A DNA stretch of 16,395 bases, taken from NCBI GenBank assembly GCA_903929845.1, contig CAIYWF010000019.1:1-16395 (forward strand), read 5' to 3'. Shown here in pieces: positions 1 through 7,208 of the stretch (the stretch's first letter is position 1; each line of letters opens with the position of its first letter). Under the pieces are notes generated by a model that was not told where the DNA came from, searched no databases, and saw nothing but the letters and a program-made list of their open reading frames with translations. Source of the stretch: an uncultured Chlorobiaceae bacterium (GTDB lineage: Bacteria > Bacteroidota > Chlorobiia > Chlorobiales > Chlorobiaceae). A program made the position numbers and the translations under genes.

Positions 1-23
1 ATGGTGACATCAATGATTGCCAT
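1..23 (-). CDS. Possible start of sucB (dihydrolipoyl succinyltransferase, E2), cut by the window edge
   Basis: After the sucA stop codon there are 9 bases and then ATG followed by codons for A-I-I-D-V-T, running off the left edge. E2 lipoyl domains commonly begin with this kind of short beta strand (M-x-I-x-V-x-M-P before the GES motif), and sucB normally follows sucA. What is seen is only seven complete codons in the right place and strand. The identity is inferred from position and from the opening residues. It could also be an unrelated gene or a chance ATG. Confidence 0.4.
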
Positions 24-32
24 TCGTGGATA

Positions 33-2864
33 TTATTTGTTGAAAAAAACACTGAACTCACCGAACGCCTGATCAAGCAACGCTTTTTGCTGGAGGGCAT
101 GTGTTGCGGCGTAGCCGCATGCGGTTGAGGCTGATGCGAGTCTTCCTGCATAGCCGAACTGCTGGCCCGGCGTCATTGCTTTCATGATATAATGCTGGAG
201 AAACCGCCAATACCCCTGATTTTTTGGCTCATCCTGACACCAGACAATATCCTTCAGTTGAGGATAGAGCGCAAGCTCAGCGCCAAACTCCTCAAGAGGG
301 AAAGGATAAAGCTGTTCGATACGGATAATGGCGACATCTTCAGCCGTGTTTTCCCGTCTGCGGTTCAGAAGATCATAATAAACCTTGCCGGAACAGGCAA
401 TAAGTCTCTTTACTTTTTCAGGATTTGCTGTCGTATCACTGATAATGTTCAGAAAATTTCCAGTGGAGAGTTCGGCAAGCGCAGAGACAGCTTCCTTGTT
501 GCGGAGTAGTGATTTAGGGGTGAGAATGACCAGCGGCTTGCGGATCATGGTAGTCATCTGCCGGCGAAGCAGGTGGAAAATCTGGGCAGGGTTGGTCGGC
601 TGACAAACCTGGATATTGTTCTCGGCGCAGAGCTGCAGGAACCGTTCTGGTCGGGCTGATGAGTGCTCCGGGCCCTGTCCTTCATAGCCGTGAGGCAGCA
701 TGAGGGTCAGGCCTGATGCAAGCCCCCATTTCACCTCTCCGGAAGTGATGAACTGGTCAATCAATACCTGTGCTCCGTTGGCAAAGTCGCCAAACTGGGC
801 TTCCCAGATCACCAGAGTATCGGGTGCAGAGATCGAGTAGCCGTATTCAAACCCAAGAACCGCCTCTTCGGAAAGAACGGAGTCGATAACGGTAAAGGCA
901 GCCTGGTTGCTGGCAACATTCTGAAGCGGTATGTAGATGCCCGAATCCCATTTTTCACGTTTCTGATCATGCAGTACGGAATGACGGTGCGAAAATGTAG
1001 CCCTGCCGCTGTCCTGGCCGGTGATGCGTATCGGGTAACCGCCAGCAACAAGTGATGCAAATGCAAGATGTTCACCCATACCCCAGTCGAGAAGTTGTTC
1101 TCCTCGGCCCATGCGGGCACGGTCATTGACCACCTTTTCAACCAATTGGTGAAGCTTGAACCCTTCAGGGATTTTGGTGATCATCTCCGAGAGTCGTTTG
1201 AGTTCGGCAAGAGGAACGCCGGTTTCGGAGACTTCATCACGCACTGTTGACGGTTCCGCTGTAAAGATGGTTTTGTTGACGAGTACCGGATTTGCGGTGT
1301 ATTTTCCTTCATCCAGATCCTTGCGGAATTGCTGGCTGAGCTTTGCGGCATACTCTTCGTTGATGATTCCCTGGGATTCAAGCCTTTCTGCAAAGAGCTT
1401 CCGGGTGCCGGGGTGCTTGTCTATCTTCTTGTACATCAGCGGCTGGGTCATGGCTGGTGTATCCTGTTCGTTATGGCCAAGCTTGCGGAAACAGATAATA
1501 TCAATAACCACATCGCGTTTAAAGGCCTGCCGGTAATCAAGTGCCATCTGTGTAGCAAGAACAACCGATTCAGGATCGTCGCCATTGACGTGCAGCACCG
1601 GCGCCTCAATCATCTTGACCACATCGGTACAATAGGTTGTTGAACGGCTGTCGCGAGGATCGGAGGTGGTAAAGCCAATCTGGTTGTTGATAACAATATG
1701 AACTGTTCCTCCAGTGCCATATCCTCTTGTCAGCGCAAGATTCAGCGTCTCCATGATAACACCCTGTCCGGCAAAGGCTGCGTCGCCGTGAACCAGAATC
1801 GGCAGCACCTGTGAACCGTCCCTGTCGCCCCTGCGTACCTGGCGGGCTTTTACGGCTCCCTCTACTACTGGATTGACAATTTCAAGGTGAGAGGGGTTGA
1901 AGGCAAGAGAGAGATTGATCGGTCCGCCGGGAGTGGCAATGTCGCTGGTAAAGCCCTGATGATATTTTACGTCGCCGGAGGGAAGATCAGCAGCATGTTT
2001 ACCCTCGAATTCCGCAAAAAGATCCAGTGGATTTTTCCCCATGATATTGACAAGCACATTCAATCGTCCCCTGTGGGCCATACCGATGACAATCTCCTGC
2101 ACTCCAGCTTTTCCAGCCCGCTGGATCAGTTCATCCATGGAGGCAATAAAGCTTTCACCCCCCTCAAGAGAGAAGCGTTTCTGGCCGATAAAACGAGTGT
2201 GCAGATAGCGCTCAAATCCTTCTGCGGCAGTTAAGCGTTCAAGAATATGTTTTTTCTTCTCCGCAGTGAAATCAGGTTTCGATCGTATCGTCTCGAACTT
2301 TGCCTGCCACCACCGTTTTTCCGTCTGGTCAGTGATGTACATGAACTCAATGCCAAGTGTACCGCAGTAAGTCACACGCAGATTCTGAAGCACTTCGCGC
2401 AGAGGCATGCTTTCCTTGCCAAAATAGGTATTGCTTGTGTTGAAAACAATATCCATGTCGGTATCCGTGAACCCGTAAAAGGAGGGCTCAAGATCGGGAA
2501 GCGCAGGTCGTTCCTGACGTTTCAGGGGATCAAGATCTGCCCAGCGTGAACCAATGTTGCGGTAGGCGGCGATCAGTTTCTGTACCGACACCCGTTTACG
2601 CCCCAGTTCGGCATCGGGATTTGCTACAACACGGCAGATTGGTCCAAGACGAGCTCTTTCAGCAAATGATGCCTGGACGGGTGAGTGCGCGATATCGCGC
2701 GCATCGGTGCCGTTCGTCCCGGGCATATTTTGCATGGCATCAAAGTACGCCCGCCACGTTTCAGAAACAGAGCCAGGATTGTCGAGATAGGCTTCATAAA
2801 GATCTTCGATATAAGGGGCATTTCCCCCGGAGAGATAGGAACTGCTGCTATACTGATGAATCAT
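33..2864 (-). CDS. sucA: 2-oxoglutarate dehydrogenase E1 component (SucA)
   Basis: Thiamin-diphosphate decarboxylase that converts 2-oxoglutarate to the succinyl group carried on the lipoyl arm of E2. The protein has 943 residues, as usual for SucA. Visible signatures (numbered from the ATG): N-terminal SYLSGGN-YIEDLYEAYL segment at 9-26, the E2/E3-docking part in E. coli-type enzymes; GMAHRGRLNVL near 261-271; NPSHLE at 323-328; HGDAAFAGQG near 359; NNQIGFTT near 393-400 in the cofactor-binding core; a C-terminal transketolase half. The open frame extends 39 codons further to a TTG at 2981. I reject that start because it overlaps a palindrome, lacks a ribosome-binding site and has no counterpart in the family, whereas ATG at 2864 puts the docking segment at the usual distance. 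A possible sucB follows. The gene is unexpected in a strict reductive-TCA organism. Confidence 0.95.
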   Translation of the reverse strand: MIHQYSSSSYLSGGNAPYIEDLYEAYLDNPGSVSETWRAYFDAMQNMPGTNGTDARDIAHSPVQASFAERARLGPICRVVANPDAELGRKRVSVQKLIAAYRNIGSRWADLDPLKRQERPALPDLEPSFYGFTDTDMDIVFNTSNTYFGKESMPLREVLQNLRVTYCGTLGIEFMYITDQTEKRWWQAKFETIRSKPDFTAEKKKHILERLTAAEGFERYLHTRFIGQKRFSLEGGESFIASMDELIQRAGKAGVQEIVIGMAHRGRLNVLVNIMGKNPLDLFAEFEGKHAADLPSGDVKYHQGFTSDIATPGGPINLSLAFNPSHLEIVNPVVEGAVKARQVRRGDRDGSQVLPILVHGDAAFAGQGVIMETLNLALTRGYGTGGTVHIVINNQIGFTTSDPRDSRSTTYCTDVVKMIEAPVLHVNGDDPESVVLATQMALDYRQAFKRDVVIDIICFRKLGHNEQDTPAMTQPLMYKKIDKHPGTRKLFAERLESQGIINEEYAAKLSQQFRKDLDEGKYTANPVLVNKTIFTAEPSTVRDEVSETGVPLAELKRLSEMITKIPEGFKLHQLVEKVVNDRARMGRGEQLLDWGMGEHLAFASLVAGGYPIRITGQDSGRATFSHRHSVLHDQKREKWDSGIYIPLQNVASNQAAFTVIDSVLSEEAVLGFEYGYSISAPDTLVIWEAQFGDFANGAQVLIDQFITSGEVKWGLASGLTLMLPHGYEGQGPEHSSARPERFLQLCAENNIQVCQPTNPAQIFHLLRRQMTTMIRKPLVILTPKSLLRNKEAVSALAELSTGNFLNIISDTTANPEKVKRLIACSGKVYYDLLNRRRENTAEDVAIIRIEQLYPFPLEEFGAELALYPQLKDIVWCQDEPKNQGYWRFLQHYIMKAMTPGQQFGYAGRLASASTACGYAATHALQQKALLDQAFGEFSVFFNK

Positions 2865-2974
2865 GGTGTGACGTGCTTGTCTTTCAAAAGGATTATATGA
2901 TACAAAGGGATGATAGTCTATAAAAGAAAAGGTGTTAGTCGTTGATTGAACCACTCTTTTGCAGGTACTGCATT

Positions 2975-2988
2975 TTAACAAATGTTAA
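2975..2988. promoter_or_regulatory. Palindrome TTAAC-N4-GTTAA upstream of sucA, candidate operator
   Basis: TTAACAAATGTTAA is a perfect inverted repeat (six-base arms, two-base centre) 110 bases upstream of the sucA ATG. On the minus strand a TATACT hexamer (3003-2998) lies just upstream and could be a -10 box, but I see no good -35. If that -10 is used, the palindrome would lie just downstream of the start point, where a repressor would act. The same TTAAC-N4-GTTAA pattern recurs at 15217-15230. The 5-4-5 spacing resembles Crp/Fnr-type sites, but the regulator is unknown. Confidence 0.35.
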
Positions 2989-3072
2989 CCGACATGAAGT
3001 ATAATAAATAACAACTGTTATTGCGAAAGATTTAACGAAAATCAAGCGAACAAAATCATAGTGGCCCATCCG

Positions 3073-3822
3073 CTAAGAGCAGAGAGGGCAGGTTGGGTTG
3101 CGGTAAAGGGGGATTTTGCGGATGGTCATGGTGAGAGTATCGCAGGTCAGCAGGGTGTTGATGAGTGGTGTACCGATGGAGAGGATGTGTTTTATGGCTT
3201 CGGTGGCCTGGATGGAGCCGATGATGCCGGGTACTGCACCGAGTGGTCCTTTTGGGATGCTGGCGGCCGGGACTCCCTCTTCGTGGAAGAGGCAGTGGTA
3301 GCAGGCGGTAGTGCCGGGGTGGACGGTCATGGTCTGACCATAGAACTCTCTGATCCCTGCGTGGGAGTAAGCTTTTGCTGCATTGTGGCAGGCTCTGGAG
3401 ATCAGGAATTTTGAGTCGAAGTTGTCGGTGGCGTCGATGACAAAGTCGTACGGCGCGAGAATTTCCAGAGCGTTGTTAGCAGTGAGCCGGAACGGGTAGA
3501 GGGTGAGTTTGAGGTCAGGATCGAGGTCGAGAAGCCGTTGTTTCGCAGAGGTAACCTTATCTTTTCCGATTGAGTCGGTGGTGTGCAGAATCTGTCGCTG
3601 GAGGTTGCTGAGATCAACCTTGTCACCATCCATGATCCCGATGGTGCCTATGCCTGCTGCTGCGAGATAAAAGGCGACAGGGGAGCCGAGCCCCCCGGCG
3701 CCGATGACCAGTACTTTTGCCTTGAGCAGCTTCACCTGTCCCTTTTCCCCGATCTCTTGCAGTGCAATGTGGCGGGCGTAACGTTCGCGCTGGCTGTCAC
3801 TCAGTGTGTTGTTCAGTGGCAT
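3073..3822 (-). CDS. thiF: ThiF/MoeB-family adenylyltransferase, sulfur carrier ThiS activating enzyme
   Basis: E1-like enzyme that adenylates the C-terminal glycine of ThiS so that it can accept sulfur from a persulfide donor. The 249-residue protein shows the ATP-binding GAGGLG at 41-46, D66, the NLQRQ arginine at 76, the D-A-T-D segment at 130-133, and two zinc-type CxxC pairs (C174/C177 and C245/C248). Choosing ThiF over MoeB or HesA rests on the thiS-thiG-thiH neighbours. Its start overlaps the end of thiH by 10 bases, indicating translational coupling. Odd point: the crossover loop after the first CxxC (about 181-192) reads GVPAASIPKG and has no cysteine, whereas E. coli ThiF carries C184 in that loop. 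No rhodanese domain is attached. Confidence 0.9.
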   Translation of the reverse strand: MPLNNTLSDSQRERYARHIALQEIGEKGQVKLLKAKVLVIGAGGLGSPVAFYLAAAGIGTIGIMDGDKVDLSNLQRQILHTTDSIGKDKVTSAKQRLLDLDPDLKLTLYPFRLTANNALEILAPYDFVIDATDNFDSKFLISRACHNAAKAYSHAGIREFYGQTMTVHPGTTACYHCLFHEEGVPAASIPKGPLGAVPGIIGSIQATEAIKHILSIGTPLINTLLTCDTLTMTIRKIPLYRNPTCPLCS

Positions 3823-4928
3823 GGTTGTCCTTCCTCTGGTTGCATTGCCAGTTTTAAGTTGGATGATGGGCCGTTATAGGAGAGTTCCCAGTTTTTGAAG
3901 ACCGGTTCAATGTTCTGGCGGCGCAGTGCAGTACAGAACTCTTTGGCGGTTCGGTCGTCAGATATTTCAAATTGCCCCTTGCCAGTTTTCTTCTTCCTTT
4001 CTTCGTTCTCACTCTCATAATATCCTCCAACAGTAGTCCTGCTCTCGATGCTCATTCTGGTAATTCCAAGTCCTGCCATGCCATCACGGAAGGTTGCGCT
4101 CTCCCTCGTTGAGAGAACCAGTTCCGTATCGGGAAGAGCAATGCGGAAGGCAAAGATTATTCTGGCAAGAAGGTGATCGTCAACCGGGAAGGGGGGCTCA
4201 TAACCCCCGGTCTGTGGTCTCATGCGAGGAAACGATACCGACATGCCTGCACGCCAGTACGTGCGCCCGAGGTGTCGAACATGGCGATAGAGGCTCAGTA
4301 CATCTTCAACTGGATCGGAAAGACCGAGCAGAACACCGAGCCCGACGTTTTTTATACCACCTTCAAGTGCGCGGGCCGGAGTTTCAAGTCGGGCGATAAA
4401 ATCTTTTTTAGGGCCCCATCGGTGCAGTGTTTCGTATCGTTCGCGGTTGTAGGTCTCCTGGTAGATAGTGATACCGGTGCATCCACTGTCGGCAAGTGCC
4501 CGGTATTCGTTGACGCTCATCGGAAATGCTTCAACCGAGACGCGCTGCATCTCTTCTGCGGCGATGGCAACACTTCTCTGAAGATAGTCGAAATCTGCAG
4601 CGGCAGTGCGTTCGCCGGTAAGCAGGAGAATATCGCTGATGCCAAGTTTTTTCATTGCGCCCAATTCGCGACGTATTTCATCCGGTTCAAGGCGGTGGCG
4701 CGGCGTTTTCCGATCGGAGGCGAATCCGCAGTAGGCGCAGCCGCTTGAGCAGTAGTTCGAGAGGTAGAGCGGGGCGTAAAGGGTCATGGTGCGTCCAAAC
4801 CGGCGCTGGGTGATTGCTCTCGATTCGGCAGCAAGTGTTTCAAGGGAACGTGATGATGCAGGCGACAGCATGGCGGCAAGGGCCGTTGTGTCACGATTGT
4901 CGGAAAGCCATTCCGGTAAAGTTGTCAT
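3813..4928 (-). CDS. thiH: 2-iminoacetate synthase ThiH (radical SAM tyrosine lyase)
   Basis: Cleaves tyrosine with a 5'-deoxyadenosyl radical, giving p-cresol and dehydroglycine (2-iminoacetate), the C-N unit of the thiamin thiazole. The 371-residue protein has the radical-SAM cluster motif CSSGCAYC with C60, C64 and C67, then a TIM-barrel body with the ThiH-typical IYQETYNRERYETLHRWGPKKD stretch around 163-184 and a YYES C-terminal element. Its ATG shares one base with the stop of thiG (TGATG), so the two are translationally coupled. Use of ThiH, not the oxygen-dependent glycine oxidase ThiO, fits an anaerobic lifestyle. Confidence 0.95.
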   Translation of the reverse strand: MTTLPEWLSDNRDTTALAAMLSPASSRSLETLAAESRAITQRRFGRTMTLYAPLYLSNYCSSGCAYCGFASDRKTPRHRLEPDEIRRELGAMKKLGISDILLLTGERTAAADFDYLQRSVAIAAEEMQRVSVEAFPMSVNEYRALADSGCTGITIYQETYNRERYETLHRWGPKKDFIARLETPARALEGGIKNVGLGVLLGLSDPVEDVLSLYRHVRHLGRTYWRAGMSVSFPRMRPQTGGYEPPFPVDDHLLARIIFAFRIALPDTELVLSTRESATFRDGMAGLGITRMSIESRTTVGGYYESENEERKKKTGKGQFEISDDRTAKEFCTALRRQNIEPVFKNWELSYNGPSSNLKLAMQPEEGQPCH

Positions 4929-5704
4929 CAGACTGTTCCCAGAAAAGAGGTGAGAGGACTTGTTGCCACGGCGGAACCGCTTTTCTGCATCAGCCCGGCC
5001 CTGAATGCTTTTCTTCCAGCCGCTACAGCCTCTGCGAAAGCCTCTGCCATTGCTGGCGGGTTGCCTGCTGCTGCCACGGCGCTGTTTACCAAAACAGCTT
5101 CACAACCCATTTCCATGGCGTGAGCCGCCTCGGAAGGGGAGCGCAGTCCGGCATCGACAATGACCGGAATGCCGCTTTCACGGATGATGATGTTGAGCAT
5201 CCCGGAGGTGGCGAGTCCCTGTCCGCTGCCGATAGCCGAGCCGAGCGGCATCACCGACGCGCATCCAACTTCCTCAAGCCTCTTGGCCAGTACCGGGTCT
5301 GCGGCAATATAGGGCATCACCAGAAACCCCTCTTGTGCCAGAATCCGGCAAGCTTCATACGTTTCGATGGGGTCAGGCATCAGGTGCTGCGGGTTCGGAT
5401 GAATTTCCACCTTGATAAAGGGGCTCCCTGAGAGTTCGCGGGCGATATGGGCCGCACGGACAGCCTCTGCGGCGGTTGAAGCTCCTGAAGTATTTGGCAT
5501 GAGCGTGATTCCCTCAATTGACGAGAGGGGGCCGAAGAGGTCGTCTTCGGCCTGTTCGCGGTTAAAGCGGCGCAACGCTACGGTCACGAGTTGTGCGCCT
5601 GAAGCCCTCACGGCATCAAGCATCACGCTGGCGTTGCTGAATTTCCCTGTTCCAAGAATCAGGCGTGAGGAGAAGGTATACGAGCCGATCTGCAATAAAT
5701 CCAT
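4928..5704 (-). CDS. thiG: Thiazole synthase ThiG
   Basis: Condenses 1-deoxy-D-xylulose 5-phosphate, dehydroglycine and the thiocarboxylate sulfur of ThiS into the thiazole phosphate carboxylate. At 258 residues it is of normal length. It begins with the standard FSSRLILGTGKF strand (11-22), has the LMPNTSGA loop at 68-75 and a lysine in FIKVEIHPNPQHLMPD (K98), the position of the Schiff-base lysine in the family, and ends with the phosphate-binding barrel strands (DAGLRSPSEAAHAMEMG, then AVLVNSAVA). Fifteen bases separate it from thiS and it overlaps thiH. Confidence 0.95.
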   Translation of the reverse strand: MDLLQIGSYTFSSRLILGTGKFSNASVMLDAVRASGAQLVTVALRRFNREQAEDDLFGPLSSIEGITLMPNTSGASTAAEAVRAAHIARELSGSPFIKVEIHPNPQHLMPDPIETYEACRILAQEGFLVMPYIAADPVLAKRLEEVGCASVMPLGSAIGSGQGLATSGMLNIIIRESGIPVIVDAGLRSPSEAAHAMEMGCEAVLVNSAVAAAGNPPAMAEAFAEAVAAGRKAFRAGLMQKSGSAVATSPLTSFLGTV

Positions 5705-5719
5705 AATAAAAGTAATCTG

Positions 5720-5932
5720 TTAACCACCGCCAGCGAAAATCAGGAGTTCAACCCGATCACCCTCCTGAAGCAGGTGTGAGGGGCGGTTTTCGGGGCGAAT
5801 GATATGATCATTTACCACGACAGCCACGCTTTTTCCGTCTGAACCGATGATCGAGAGAAGATCGCTGACGGCAGAATCGGGAGGAAGTGGTTGTTGTTTT
5901 CCGTTCAGTTCAATAGTAATCATTTGTGACAT
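5720..5932 (-). CDS. thiS: Sulfur carrier protein ThiS
   Basis: A 70-residue ubiquitin-fold sulfur carrier. The chain ends in FAGGG, giving the C-terminal diglycine that ThiF adenylates and that becomes the thiocarboxylate donating sulfur to ThiG. An internal ATG three codons in (MITIELNG) is an equally possible start, since ThiS proteins often begin directly with that first beta strand. It lies 48 bases after the metB-like gene with no terminator between. I looked for a TPP riboswitch in the gap and saw none; there is no room for one. Confidence 0.92.
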   Translation of the reverse strand: MSQMITIELNGKQQPLPPDSAVSDLLSIIGSDGKSVAVVVNDHIIRPENRPSHLLQEGDRVELLIFAGGG

Positions 5933-5980
5933 TTCTTCACTATTTCTTAAGGGCGCCTCTCTTGATATATTTTCATCAAC

Positions 5981-7120
5981 TTATGATTTAAGCGCGTTCA
6001 GCAGATCAGCCTCAAGATCAGCCGCATTTTCCAGGCCGATGGAGAGCCTCACCAGGTTGTCGGTGCACTTTCTCCGTTCCCGCTCCTCCTGTGAGAGTGC
6101 CCAGAGCGTCATTTTTGCTGGTGAGGAGATGAGCGACTCCACGCCCCCAAGGCTGTCGGCCAGTACAAAGAGTTTGATTTTTTCAATCAACCGCTCGACT
6201 GCCGGAAGGCCATCGTTCAAGGCAAAGGTCACCACGCCGCCGAACCCGCTCATCTGCTCTTTTGCCAGTTCATGCTGCGGGTGTGAAGTGAGGCCAGGGT
6301 AAAAGACACGTTCCACCGCCGGATGTCGTTCAAGCATCCCGGCAAGATGAAGAGCGCTGGCTTCATGCTCCTTCATGCGGATTTTCAGGGTTTTCAAACC
6401 GCGCATAATCAGCCAGCAGTCCCAGGGGCCTGGTACGGCTCCCGCTGCACCCTGATAATTTTTGATGGTGGTGTGTATCGCCGAGTCTGAAGTCACCACG
6501 GCGCCGCCGATGACATCGCTGTGGCCGCCAAGGTATTTGGTCGTGCTGTGCACGACAATGTCGGCGCCAAGCTCAAGAGGGCGCTGAAAGTAAGGGCTTG
6601 CAAAGGTGTTGTCCACTGCGAGCAGGACGCCACGCTCTTTGGCAAGTGAAGCAAGAGCCCGGATGTCTGAGAGCTGGAGAAGCGGATTGCTTGGCGTTTC
6701 AATCCAGATCAGCTTTGTCGCCGGTATGATGCAGGCTGCATAACTCTCTGTGGATTCGCTTTCGGTATAGCTGGTGGTGACGCCCCATGGCCTCAGGAGC
6801 TGCTCGAAAATCCGGTAGCTTCCGCCGTAAATGTCGTTGCCCGCAACAATGTGGTCTCCGGGTTTCAGCACCTGCAGCGCCGCCATGGTTGCCGCAACTC
6901 CAGAGGCAAAGGCAAGACCAAATTTGCCGTTTTCAAGCAGGGCCAAGGATGCTTCGAGCGCTTTTCTTGTCGGGTTGCTGATTCTCGAATAGAAAAACTC
7001 ACTGCGATGATCGAGGCTGTCACGTCCGAAGGTGGATGTCTGGTAAACAGGAACGGTTACAGAGCCGGAATGGGGGTCTGGGGCTTGTCCGTCATGGATG
7101 GCAAGGGTTTCGAACTGCAT
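5981..7120 (-). CDS. Cystathionine gamma-synthase/gamma-lyase family PLP enzyme (trans-sulfuration)
   Basis: Fold-type I PLP enzyme of the Cys/Met metabolism family, 379 residues from the ATG. Visible motifs: an N-terminal F-E-T-L-A-I-H start, YSRISNPTRKALE, the ASGVAATMAAL loop, DNTFASPY, the cofactor lysine in VVHSTTKYLGGH (K195), and LADSLGGVESLISSPAKMT near the C terminus. The family includes cystathionine gamma-synthase (MetB), gamma-lyase (MccB) and beta-lyase; sequence alone does not settle the reaction. Next to CysK/CysE, either forward or reverse trans-sulfuration is reasonable. The open frame extends upstream to a TTG at 7162, but the ATG at 7120 matches the family N terminus. Confidence 0.9.
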   Translation of the reverse strand: MQFETLAIHDGQAPDPHSGSVTVPVYQTSTFGRDSLDHRSEFFYSRISNPTRKALEASLALLENGKFGLAFASGVAATMAALQVLKPGDHIVAGNDIYGGSYRIFEQLLRPWGVTTSYTESESTESYAACIIPATKLIWIETPSNPLLQLSDIRALASLAKERGVLLAVDNTFASPYFQRPLELGADIVVHSTTKYLGGHSDVIGGAVVTSDSAIHTTIKNYQGAAGAVPGPWDCWLIMRGLKTLKIRMKEHEASALHLAGMLERHPAVERVFYPGLTSHPQHELAKEQMSGFGGVVTFALNDGLPAVERLIEKIKLFVLADSLGGVESLISSPAKMTLWALSQEERERRKCTDNLVRLSIGLENAADLEADLLNALKS

Positions 7121-7208
7121 GAAATTGGTTTTGCTTTCAGGAAAATTCCTCTTTCTTTTCAAAACGTAACATTTTCATGATCAACGTTGGGTTTCGAAGA
7201 ATCCATGG

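Noticed and set aside
2865..2981. N-terminal extension of SucA from a TTG start
   Set aside because: It overlaps a palindrome and putative promoter, lacks a ribosome-binding site and does not fit the family N terminus.
4094..4748. Plus-strand open frames of 100-190 codons over thiH, and similar ones over sucA, cysK and metY
   Set aside because: They lie opposite well-identified genes and show no family motifs; they are shadows of the coding strand.
5933..5980. TPP riboswitch ahead of thiS
   Set aside because: Only 48 bases between genes and no CUGAGA or thi-box pairing sequences.
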